Source: JAWXVD01 sp044425705
GTDB lineage: Bacteria; Bacillota; Clostridia; Lachnospirales; Lachnospiraceae
Length of the DNA stretch: 24,124 bases
NCBI GenBank assembly: GCA_044425705.1
Contig: JAWXVD010000045.1
Location: 1 to 24,124, forward strand
Direction of reading: 5' to 3'
Below, piece after piece: positions 7,795 to 14,782 of the stretch (position 1 is its first letter; each line of letters starts with the position of its first letter). Under the pieces are notes generated by a model. It worked only from the letters and a program-made list of their open reading frames with translations. It did not search any database and was not told the DNA's origin. A program made the translations under genes and the position numbers.

Positions 7795-8535
7795 TTATTT
7801 AATAAAGACATACTTCCTTTCATCCGAATATTCTTTTTTATAACAATACCCTAACCTATCAAACACTTTTATATCCTCAAGTTTATAAATCCTATTCTCA
7901 GCCATATAACGTACCATTTCTCCTCGTGCCATTTTAGCATAAGTTCCTTTTTGAACCACTTTCCCCTCTACTAATTCACCAAACACACAAGTTATATATG
8001 TATCTGTAGGTTTTAAATACTTCTCGATACACTTAGCATATTCTTTTGAAGCAAGATTAATAATCATTCCATCCTCATCCACTACCTGATCATATAGACG
8101 ATGATTCCAAAAATCATACAAATTTTTATCCTCACCTATACACATTTTAGCTTGCATTTCTAAACGATAAGGTGTCACTCCATCCATGGGCTTTAACACT
8201 CCATAAAATCCTGATAAAATTCGTAAATGTTGTTGTACATAATCTAACATCCCATCTTCGAATACTGTTGGTGCCATATACTGATACTGTATTCCCTCAT
8301 AAGAAAGAATTGCAGGTGTTAGATTCTGATATAAATCCATAGACTGTAAACGTTGTATATTTTGTTCCACAATTTTATCATTGCATTTCCATAGGTCTTT
8401 CGCTTTCTGAAAGCTTAACCCTTGTAAATATTTCATTAATACTTCTGTATGATTTATGTATTTAGGAAGTCCTATGCATACTAAGGTTTCTACATCATAA
8501 TTCATTTTCTTAGCTGGCGAAATTATAATTCTCAT
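7795..8535 (-). CDS. yaaA: YaaA family protein (DUF328/UPF0246), peroxide stress and DNA binding
   Basis: A 246-residue member of the YaaA family; E. coli YaaA limits intracellular iron and oxidative DNA damage under peroxide stress. The family start RIIISPAKKM is at the N-terminus, with FYGVLKPMDGVTPYRLEM in the middle and YAKMARGEMVRYM near the C-terminus. The ATG at 8535 gives the normal family N-terminus; the frame is open to a TTG at 8568. An AAAGGG lies about 12 bases upstream, a long spacing. It follows the aminotransferase gene on the same strand after 94 bases and may have its own promoter. Membership is clear; the physiological role here is carried over from E. coli. Confidence 0.92.
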   Translation of the reverse strand: MRIIISPAKKMNYDVETLVCIGLPKYINHTEVLMKYLQGLSFQKAKDLWKCNDKIVEQNIQRLQSMDLYQNLTPAILSYEGIQYQYMAPTVFEDGMLDYVQQHLRILSGFYGVLKPMDGVTPYRLEMQAKMCIGEDKNLYDFWNHRLYDQVVDEDGMIINLASKEYAKCIEKYLKPTDTYITCVFGELVEGKVVQKGTYAKMARGEMVRYMAENRIYKLEDIKVFDRLGYCYKKEYSDERKYVFIK

Positions 8536-8553
8536 AATAAAATTAAACCCTTT

Positions 8554-8582
8554 CTCATAGACTAACAATCTTTAATTGTAAA
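8554..8582 (-). promoter_or_regulatory. Possible sigma-A promoter of yaaA
   Basis: On the minus strand TTTACA (8577-8582) and TATGAG (8554-8559) are 17 bp apart. The -10 is weak and the leader would be very short, so read-through from the upstream gene is equally possible. Confidence 0.3.
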
Positions 8583-8629
8583 ATATAAATCTACCATTAA
8601 AAATTTTTTCTTTTGAATTTGTTCAAACT

Positions 8630-9796
8630 TTACTTTTCAATTGCTTCCAACAACTGTGTGATGGCTTGCTCTACAATTTCAGGAACCGTTGCCAAATTTA
8701 AACGAATATAATTTTTATATTCATCATCTCCAAACCAATCACCAAAATCCACTGCTAGACCAGCTTGATCTTGTACTAATTCTTTAATCGTCTTATCACC
8801 TAAAACATGATTTAAGTTCATCCATGCAAGATAAGTCCCCTCCAACTCAGAAAGTGTAATTGGAAGTCCACTTTCTAAAATCTTATTTTTTAACAACATA
8901 TAATTATCTTCTATTATAGTAAGTACTTCTTCTAACCACGGGCGACCGTTTCTATAACCACTTTCCACTGCTACATATCCAAATCCACTACCGTTTTGAA
9001 TTCTACTTTCTAATAATAGTGTTTGATACTTCTCGCGAATTTCCTCATCTGGAATAATAATAAATGAGTTTTGGCAAGTAGCTAAGTTAAATGTCTTCGT
9101 ACAAGCTGTGACAGTTATCACATCTACCGAGTTCGTTAACGCTGCTAAGGATAATTGTTTATGTTCTTTCATCACAATATCTTGATGAATTTCGTCTGAA
9201 ATAATTTTTACTCCATGTCTTTGACAAATAGTATATAACTGTAATAGCTCCTCTTTTGTCCAGACTCTTCCTATTGGATTGTGTGGAGAGCAAGAGATAA
9301 ATACTTTTACGTGATTAGCGATAATTTCTTCTTCAAACAATTCAAAATTAATGGTATACACTTCATTATTATTATGTAATGGACATTTAATTAAATTACG
9401 ATGATTATTATTTACCGCATCAAAAAATGGATAGTATACTGGTGTCAATACAATCACGCTATCGTTTACCTCTGTCATGATTTTGATTAATTGATGAACT
9501 GCTGGCACAACTCCTGGCGAAAAGTGAATCCACTCTTTTTCTATTTTATATTCAAAATACTTCTCTTCCCAAGCCATAAAACTTTCATCATAAGATTGAG
9601 GTACTTTATAATACCCAAAGACTCCTGTTTCAATGTATGCTTGTAAACTTTCCTTTACACAATCTGGAACTTCAAAATCCATATCTGCCACCCAAAGTGG
9701 CAATAAATTCTCATCTCCAAATTTTTCCTCTAATAAATCCCATTTTACACAATCTGTGTTTCTTCTATTACTATATTTCACTAAATGATTATTCAT
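8630..9796 (-). CDS. PLP-dependent aminotransferase class I/II, MalY/PatB type (probable cystathionine beta-lyase)
   Basis: A 388-residue fold-type I PLP enzyme; MalY/PatB members cleave cystathionine or cysteine-type C-S bonds. Visible are LPLWVADMDFEVPDCV at the N-terminus (a MalY/PatB hallmark), the substrate/PLP segment SCSPHNPIGRVW, the PLP-ring Asp in IISDEIHQDIV, and the Schiff-base Lys in ACTKTFNLA. The usual SASKTFNLAG reads TACTKTFNLATCQ here, a modest deviation after the Lys. The start is ATG 9796 with GAGGAG 6 bases upstream; the open frame reaches 9832. It has its own promoter at 9828-9856. The exact substrate cannot be read from the sequence. Confidence 0.88.
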   Translation of the reverse strand: MNNHLVKYSNRRNTDCVKWDLLEEKFGDENLLPLWVADMDFEVPDCVKESLQAYIETGVFGYYKVPQSYDESFMAWEEKYFEYKIEKEWIHFSPGVVPAVHQLIKIMTEVNDSVIVLTPVYYPFFDAVNNNHRNLIKCPLHNNNEVYTINFELFEEEIIANHVKVFISCSPHNPIGRVWTKEELLQLYTICQRHGVKIISDEIHQDIVMKEHKQLSLAALTNSVDVITVTACTKTFNLATCQNSFIIIPDEEIREKYQTLLLESRIQNGSGFGYVAVESGYRNGRPWLEEVLTIIEDNYMLLKNKILESGLPITLSELEGTYLAWMNLNHVLGDKTIKELVQDQAGLAVDFGDWFGDDEYKNYIRLNLATVPEIVEQAITQLLEAIEK

Positions 9797-9827
9797 TTGT
9801 ACTCCTCTTTCTATATGTAATTTATTT

Positions 9828-9856
9828 ATCATACTCTATTTTTGCATTTTTTACAA
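9828..9856 (-). promoter_or_regulatory. Sigma-A promoter of the MalY/PatB gene
   Basis: On the minus strand TTGTAA (9851-9856), a 17-bp spacer and TATGAT (9828-9833), followed by an AT-rich leader and GAGGAG before ATG 9796. Confidence 0.5.
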
Positions 9857-9869
9857 TTAGGATTTTCAC

Positions 9870-9930
9870 ACTTAATCCCAGTGATTTTACTTGCTTGCAA
9901 GGGTGAAAATTCATTTTCACCCTTATCCTG
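9870..9930 (+). repeat. Dispersed palindromic element, copy C (shortened, forms a hairpin)
   Basis: Starts ACTTAATCCCAGTGATTTTA, continues CTTGCTTGCAAGGGTGAAAA, and ends in ATTTTCACCCTT. Over the first 40 bases it differs from the copy at 15058 at about six positions; the middle (the TCACTGATGCTGAG part) is missing. The remaining arms AAGGGTGAAAAT (9899-9910) and ATTTTCACCCTT (9913-9924) form a perfect 12-bp stem that includes the last two bases of the stop codon of the adjacent minus-strand gene. It may act as a weak 3' hairpin, but no T-tract follows. Confidence 0.7.
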
Positions 9931-10618
9931 CCCAAAACATATTACAACAATCTTGTAGTTTTACATATAACACTGCGTATTCATGATATGCATTGTCTAA
10001 TAATTTTTCTATTTCTTTATTCTTTTCTTCATAAATGTTTCTGCGTTCTTCTAGCTTCTTTTGTATTTGCATTAATGGTGTCTTTTTACCTTCCCAATCG
10101 GGTGATAATTTATATTTGGCAGATGCTTCGTTAACTGCTTGTGCAAATAATAAGATATCATTTTTTAGATGTCCGGCTTCTGTATCAAAAGGAATCACTT
10201 GATTATCAACTTTTGTGATAACAGTTTTTATCTCTTCCAATATATTTTCTAGTAGGTTCTTATAATTCTCAATTTTTGTTAAATTTTCATTATTAACCAA
10301 CTTATTTTCAATGGTTTTAGGATTTGTAGGAATAGATGATGTATCAGAAGTTTCCATCTCTTTCTGTAATTCTTCATATTTTTCCAATAAATTTATGGCA
10401 TATTGAAACGGTCTTTCAGCAACATATGTTTCATGGTTAGGCATTATCGGTACAAAGTTATGAATTGTTATTTCACCACATATGGAAATAATCTCTTCTA
10501 ATAATTTCTCTTCAAATAATTTCTCTTCAAATGATTGATTTATCATTTCATCTTCTTTTATATTATCTTTCGAAATAACATTTTTTTTGCTTTTGAATAA
10601 TTTGGATAATACTTTCAT
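9923..10618 (-). CDS. Hypothetical protein with coiled-coil segments
   Basis: A 231-residue protein I do not recognise. It is hydrophilic, without signal peptide or membrane segment. The N-terminus is basic (MKVLSKLFKSKKN), followed by a Glu-rich repeat (FEEKLFEEKLLEEI) encoded partly by a perfect 15-bp tandem duplication at 10501-10530. The second half (about 120-215) is long-helical with Lys/Glu heptad-like stretches (KKLEERRNIYEEKNKEIEKLL), suggesting a coiled coil; it ends DCCNMFWAG. The ATG at 10618 has AGGAG about 12 bases upstream, rather far. It is divergent from the three-gene surface-like cassette and flanked on both sides by partial copies of the dispersed palindromic element. Its stop codon lies at the edge of copy C. 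Confidence 0.7.
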   Translation of the reverse strand: MKVLSKLFKSKKNVISKDNIKEDEMINQSFEEKLFEEKLLEEIISICGEITIHNFVPIMPNHETYVAERPFQYAINLLEKYEELQKEMETSDTSSIPTNPKTIENKLVNNENLTKIENYKNLLENILEEIKTVITKVDNQVIPFDTEAGHLKNDILLFAQAVNEASAKYKLSPDWEGKKTPLMQIQKKLEERRNIYEEKNKEIEKLLDNAYHEYAVLYVKLQDCCNMFWAG

Positions 10619-10646
10619 ATAGACATTACACTCCTTTAAATAACAT

Positions 10647-10670
10647 ACTTAAGTCCAGTGATTTCACCTA
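10647..10670 (+). repeat. Dispersed palindromic element, copy D (5' part only)
   Basis: ACTTAAGTCCAGTGATTTCA followed by CCTAAGG. It matches the first 21 bases of the other copies almost exactly and is then unrelated. It lies upstream of the coiled-coil gene, in direct orientation relative to copy C at that gene's other end. Confidence 0.65.
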
Positions 10671-10815
10671 AGGTTCTATTCTTATTTTATGCAAATAGTA
10701 ACTGATATTTTCCTAGTATTAGTCTTTTTTCCTAATCAATGGAATAAGATTAAGGAAAACAATAAATTAAGTTATATATAACTATCTACTACTTACATAA
10801 TTAGGAGACTATACT

Positions 10816-11163
10816 ATGGGAATGCCACAAATACCTGACGGAAAAAACCGTCCCTCTTTTGATCAAACAATTATTGATTTGCTAGAATCCATTGCTTTAG
10901 AAGAAATGGCAATCGCACATATGATGAATGCGGAAGGTGAAAAAACGCAAGAATTAATCAAACGTTTTGGCTGCTGTGATATTGGTTTTTGCCAACTACA
11001 AAGTAGCTCAAAAAGTTCTCAAATTTTAATCAATGGATTAATTATGAAAGAATGGCTTCTTGTTAATAAAATGGCTAATATCTTAGAAATCCAACGAGAA
11101 ATGCCAGCCACGTTTTTTTCTACTATGAATATGGATACTCATTGTAAATCTTGTGAAAAATAG
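10816..11163 (+). CDS. Small Cys-rich protein with ALEExxxAHxxNAEGEK helical module (possible spore-surface protein)
   Basis: A 115-residue protein without signal peptide or membrane segment. Residues about 19-46 contain LLESIALEEMAIAHMMNAEG followed by EKTQEL, which aligns with the second small protein of the cassette (SIGMEELSLAHIVNAEAEKI). A second helical stretch (QILINGLIMKEWLLVNKMAN) lies where that paralogue has its VNNSAKKML module. Between and after them are cysteines (GCCDIGFC and HCKSCEK), which the paralogue lacks. TAGGAG lies 8 bases before the ATG. It opens a plus-strand cassette with the 984-residue DUF11-like protein 71 bases downstream. I recall similar short modules in clostridial proteins of the spore surface, but cannot name a family with certainty; Cys-rich small proteins without export signals would fit a cross-linked spore layer. 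Confidence 0.8.
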   Translation: MGMPQIPDGKNRPSFDQTIIDLLESIALEEMAIAHMMNAEGEKTQELIKRFGCCDIGFCQLQSSSKSSQILINGLIMKEWLLVNKMANILEIQREMPATFFSTMNMDTHCKSCEK

Positions 11164-11234
11164 TAACAACCTTTTCTATTCTTCGAATAATATAATAAGA
11201 AGAAAAATGCTTATATGCAAGAAAAGAGGCTGTT

Positions 11235-14189
11235 ATGCCAAAAATACTTTCACAAGTAGACCTTGAATCTGGAAATTATGAAGATGCTTTTGTGTATACC
11301 ATTAATGCTAGCTTTAACGGTATAGAAGGAAATATAGAATCTGCAAAAATAGAGATTGCAATACCCAGTTATTTCACAGTATACCTTGGTGATATTGAAA
11401 AACCAATACAAGAAGTGACAGAACGTATTCTGAATGATGATATCATATACACCTTCGATTTAGGTAGTATTGAAGATTTAGGATTGTCTTTACGCTTTGG
11501 GTTGGGATTGGTTTTTCAAACCTCCATGCCAAGTGGTTCCACCTACACCATGACTCCTAAAATGATAATTAACGGAGAATTAGTAGCCCAATATGAAACT
11601 TCACCTATCACTTTACTAGTAAGTCCACGTTTTGTGCTGTCCAGAGAAAGAGTACTACCACTTATCAATCCTGCACCCATGGGTACAGTGTTTTATAAAG
11701 TTACTTTAACAAACTTTGGTGACCTAGGTAGTACCATTAATACTATTGAAATCCAATGTAGTGGCACTAGCGAATTTATCATAGACTCCACTTTTCCTAT
11801 TGTGGGAAAAGATATCACTACTGGGAATTTTATGGATAAACAAGCTGATGGTATCACTGGAACGGTTACTAATAATCAAGCTGTTTTTTCAATACCTAAG
11901 TATAGTGGTGAAAAATATCAGTTTATATATCGAGGTATTATCAGTGAAGAAAGTTTCATCGGTTCTGAAATTGATACTGTCGCAAAATGGAGTATTGACA
12001 CTATAGAACAAAAGGAAGATTTAGATACTTTGCTGTTACAAGCTCCTTTATCAGATGCCAGTATTTCTGTATATGGTCCAGATTACACATTACCTAATGA
12101 AAAAATTTTATATCAACTAAACTTTAAAAATAACGGAAATCAAATCATAGAAAACTGTAATTACAATTTCAACTTACCTAAAGATGTAATAATCACCTCA
12201 TTCTCTACAGGAATTTTCCATATATCAGAAATTAATGAACTATTAAATACTGAATATGAAATATTTTATTCTTCTATAAATGGGAAAACAGGTTCACTAG
12301 GCATCTATAATACTAATATAAATTCACAAATCGATTTGACAACTATTTTAGAGATAGGGGATGCACTTTCTAGTGTTTCATGGAACTTAAATACTCTGGG
12401 TATCGGTGTAAAAGACAAAGTATCTCCTACCTTTATGGGGCAAGTAGTAGATACCGCTACTATTGGTGATACTTTATTGAGTCGTTTTCAATTAGGATGG
12501 CAGAATAGCGGACAATTAGAAGAACGCATCGGGAACCAGTCAGCCGTCATAGAAAATATTTGTGTCCTCAGGCCTCTTCTTTCTCAATCAACTAACGGAA
12601 TTCCCGTAAAGCCAGGAACTGTATTCACTTATACTTTGGGCGCTAACTGTGTAAATTCTAGGCTAAACACACCTATATTCGCTTTACTCCTACCGCCCCA
12701 ACTAGAATATAGGGGAAATGAAAGTATTTATTATACGGAGCCATTTACTACCAAGGAATCGCCAATGCTTCCACCTGCAATTGTAATTCCTAATTTTCTA
12801 GAAAGTGGAGAAACTTTAGTTGTTTATAAATTTATTGAAGAATATGCTTTTAATTTAGTCCAACGTTCTTTTTTATTTATTAATATAGATGTAGCCGTAA
12901 CTATTGGTGCAAAAGGCGATTTCCAACTGCATACCTTACTGAATACGATAGAGAGTAAATCTGAAGTTCCTAATGCTATTTCAATTTATGAAGACAATAA
13001 TAATATGGCAGCAGATACATCTGTCAACAGATTCTACGCCAAAAGTGCAGCTACTTCCAATTATATTTTATTTTTTGTCAGTACCATAAGTAATAAGAAA
13101 GTAAAAGGTTCTTTAGATACTGATTATATAGAAGAACCATTCATAGGAAATACGCTAGCTGGTGATGTTATTGATTATAAGATTACCATAGAAAATATTG
13201 GCAATGCAGATTTAGAAAGTATAGAAATCGTTGACATATTTCCCTATATTGATGATATAGGTATCATAGAAATCAAAACACCAAGAGCTAGTCAATTTCA
13301 AGTTTATCCAGCAAGCCATATACTAGTATCAATTAAAGATATTGATGGTACGCTTGTGTCAACAGATCAGGTTGCTCTTTATTATTCTCAAAGTAAAGAT
13401 CCTGTACGCTTTAGTAATGATTTCGGAATCATTGGGGTAGATGATGATTGGAGTGAGACGCCGCCAGAAGATATTACTACTGTCAGTGGAATTAAAATTT
13501 CTACAATTAACACAAAGCTTCTGCCAGCTCAAATATTAGAACTCAATATGAAAGCTATTATACCTGTACAAACGCCAACGAATTATGTTGCTTGGAATTC
13601 TTTTGCCGCTGACATCACTTATTTAGATAACCAAAATAAGTTAACTCACCTACTGGCAATAGAACCTGAAAAAGTTGGGATTCAAGTGATGGATAATCCC
13701 ATTGATACTGGATCCATTACAGGTTTCGTTTTCCTAGATCATAATGGAAATGGTCATTACGAAGAAACAGAACAAAAATTAAATGATGTTGGTGTTGTCT
13801 TATATCATGAAAATGGTATTCCTTTAAGAGCTACCTTTACGACTACAACTTATGATAATCTGGATGGATATTACTATTTTGGAAATATACCAACGGGTAA
13901 TTATTTTTTAAAATTCTTTATTGATGACCATCACTATAAATTTACAACAAAACGGTTAGATATACCACTTGGTAGCACCGTTGATCCCAAAACATGTCTC
14001 ACACCACTTATTTCCGTAAGTGCAAATGAAACAATTAATACCTATCATGCAGGTATCATACCAAAAGATTTCTATACCATAGATACCATTTTAGAAGTAA
14101 ATAGAAATGCAAGAAGTATGTTAAAAAATGTGATTTACGATCAAATGTTAATTGGTATGAAAATGGAAGATGTAACTAGTATTATATAA
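11235..14189 (+). CDS. Large DUF11/SdrD_B-like repeat protein with C-terminal assembly module (candidate spore-surface protein)
   Basis: A 984-residue beta-rich protein. DUF11-like strands recur, for example FYKVTLTNFGDLGSTI near residue 154, LYQLNFKNNGNQIIENC near 292 and YKITIENIGNADLESI near 646. Residues about 826-910 form an SdrD_B/Cna_B-like domain (ITGFVFLDHNGNGHYEETEQ, then DGYYYFGNIPTGNYFLKF). The last 35 residues are unlike the rest and match the downstream small protein (QMLIGMKMED is identical). There is no signal peptide, no LPXTG or NPQTN-like sorting signal and no membrane segment, unlike ordinary secreted DUF11 adhesins. Spore appendages of Clostridium taeniosporum are known to contain DUF11-domain proteins, and proteins laid on the spore by the mother cell need no signal peptide, so a spore-surface or filament role is plausible but inferred. 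AGAGG lies 5 bases before the ATG. Confidence 0.85.
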   Translation: MPKILSQVDLESGNYEDAFVYTINASFNGIEGNIESAKIEIAIPSYFTVYLGDIEKPIQEVTERILNDDIIYTFDLGSIEDLGLSLRFGLGLVFQTSMPSGSTYTMTPKMIINGELVAQYETSPITLLVSPRFVLSRERVLPLINPAPMGTVFYKVTLTNFGDLGSTINTIEIQCSGTSEFIIDSTFPIVGKDITTGNFMDKQADGITGTVTNNQAVFSIPKYSGEKYQFIYRGIISEESFIGSEIDTVAKWSIDTIEQKEDLDTLLLQAPLSDASISVYGPDYTLPNEKILYQLNFKNNGNQIIENCNYNFNLPKDVIITSFSTGIFHISEINELLNTEYEIFYSSINGKTGSLGIYNTNINSQIDLTTILEIGDALSSVSWNLNTLGIGVKDKVSPTFMGQVVDTATIGDTLLSRFQLGWQNSGQLEERIGNQSAVIENICVLRPLLSQSTNGIPVKPGTVFTYTLGANCVNSRLNTPIFALLLPPQLEYRGNESIYYTEPFTTKESPMLPPAIVIPNFLESGETLVVYKFIEEYAFNLVQRSFLFINIDVAVTIGAKGDFQLHTLLNTIESKSEVPNAISIYEDNNNMAADTSVNRFYAKSAATSNYILFFVSTISNKKVKGSLDTDYIEEPFIGNTLAGDVIDYKITIENIGNADLESIEIVDIFPYIDDIGIIEIKTPRASQFQVYPASHILVSIKDIDGTLVSTDQVALYYSQSKDPVRFSNDFGIIGVDDDWSETPPEDITTVSGIKISTINTKLLPAQILELNMKAIIPVQTPTNYVAWNSFAADITYLDNQNKLTHLLAIEPEKVGIQVMDNPIDTGSITGFVFLDHNGNGHYEETEQKLNDVGVVLYHENGIPLRATFTTTTYDNLDGYYYFGNIPTGNYFLKFFIDDHHYKFTTKRLDIPLGSTVDPKTCLTPLISVSANETINTYHAGIIPKDFYTIDTILEVNRNARSMLKNVIYDQMLIGMKMEDVTSII

Positions 14190-14213
14190 TCGTTTTATTT
14201 GGTGAGATTCAAC

Positions 14214-14320
14214 AATTAAATATTAGTTCAATATTTAATTATAAATAACAATGACATAATAAATGCACCCATTGTTATTTATCGCATAAGATATAGTGAG
14301 CTATTTAAATAGTATCTTAT
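14214..14320. repeat. Three abutting inverted repeats ahead of the second small gene
   Basis: AATTAAATATT (14214-14224) with AATATTTAATT (14230-14240), a perfect 11-bp stem. Immediately next, ATAAATAACAATG (14241-14253) with CATTGTTATTTAT (14270-14282), a perfect 13-bp stem. Then ATAAGATA (14286-14293) with TATCTTAT (14313-14320). All are AT-rich without a T-tract typical of terminators, although the first could end the upstream transcript weakly. They may be mRNA stabilising or processing structures or protein-binding sites. Confidence 0.6.
14267..14293 (+). promoter_or_regulatory. Possible sigma-K-like promoter of the second small gene
   Basis: CATAAGATA at 14285-14293 fits the sporulation -10 pattern CATAnnnTA, with an AC dinucleotide (14267-14268) 16 bp upstream in the -35 position. 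The hairpin arms at 14270-14282 and 14286-14293 overlap it. The pattern is short, so a chance match is possible. Confidence 0.35.
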
Positions 14321-14340
14321 AAATAAAGGAGACGATTATT

Positions 14341-14700
14341 ATGTCAATGCCAACAATTCCAACAATTGATCCTCAAATTAGTGTAACTAGAGATGATGCT
14401 TTAAATATTATTTTATCATCTATCGGTATGGAAGAATTAAGTTTAGCACACATCGTGAATGCTGAAGCCGAAAAAATTCAATTTGCTCTAGGTACACTAG
14501 AAACTGCTTCTGAAGCCGCATCTATTGAACAAATCATGGAAGTAAACAATTCTGCAAAGAAAATGTTACGTGATGTAATCAAAAATCAAATGCTAATCGG
14601 CATGAAGATGGAAGATACAGTAGAGCTTGCTTTGAAAGTTGAAGCAACTGTTGTCAAAGAAGAAACTGTTGAAACTAAAGAAGAAACTGCTACTGCATAA
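14341..14700 (+). CDS. Small protein with AHIVNAEAEK and VNNSAKKML modules (possible spore-surface protein)
   Basis: A 119-residue protein without export signal. The N-terminus MSMPTIPTIDPQ resembles MGMPQIPDGKN of the first small protein. Residues about 26-46 carry SIGMEELSLAHIVNAEAEKI, and residues about 64-92 carry VNNSAKKMLRDVIKNQMLIG followed by MKMED. The second block matches the C-terminus of the 984-residue protein at 17 of 25 positions by my count. The tail is a low-complexity Glu/Thr/Val/Lys stretch (KEETVETKEETATA). AAAGGAG lies 9 bases before the ATG. It is preceded by three hairpins and a possible sporulation promoter, and followed by a very strong terminator, so it may be transcribed separately and highly. 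I infer that it co-assembles with the large protein; the family name is unknown to me. Confidence 0.85.
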   Translation: MSMPTIPTIDPQISVTRDDALNIILSSIGMEELSLAHIVNAEAEKIQFALGTLETASEAASIEQIMEVNNSAKKMLRDVIKNQMLIGMKMEDTVELALKVEATVVKEETVETKEETATA

Positions 14701-14717
14701 AAAGCACCCTAAATAAT

Positions 14718-14766
14718 GAAAAGACCCCAATCGTTAGACTTAAAATCTAACGATTGGGGTCTTTTC
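14718..14766. terminator. Strong bidirectional terminator between the cassette and the manC-manA fusion
   Basis: A perfect 21-bp inverted repeat: arm 14718-14738 (GAAAAGACCCCAATCG...) and arm 14746-14766 (...CGATTGGGGTCTTTTC) around a 7-base loop. The A-rich start and T-rich end of the stem provide U-tracts in both directions, which suits the convergent gene ends at 14700 and 14783. Confidence 0.93.
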
Positions 14767-14782
14767 AATCTACTGTATTGTT

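Noticed and set aside
11164..11234. Sporulation-type promoter before the 984-residue gene
   Set aside because: No CATAnnnTA with a suitable -35 was found; co-transcription from the upstream small gene is simpler.
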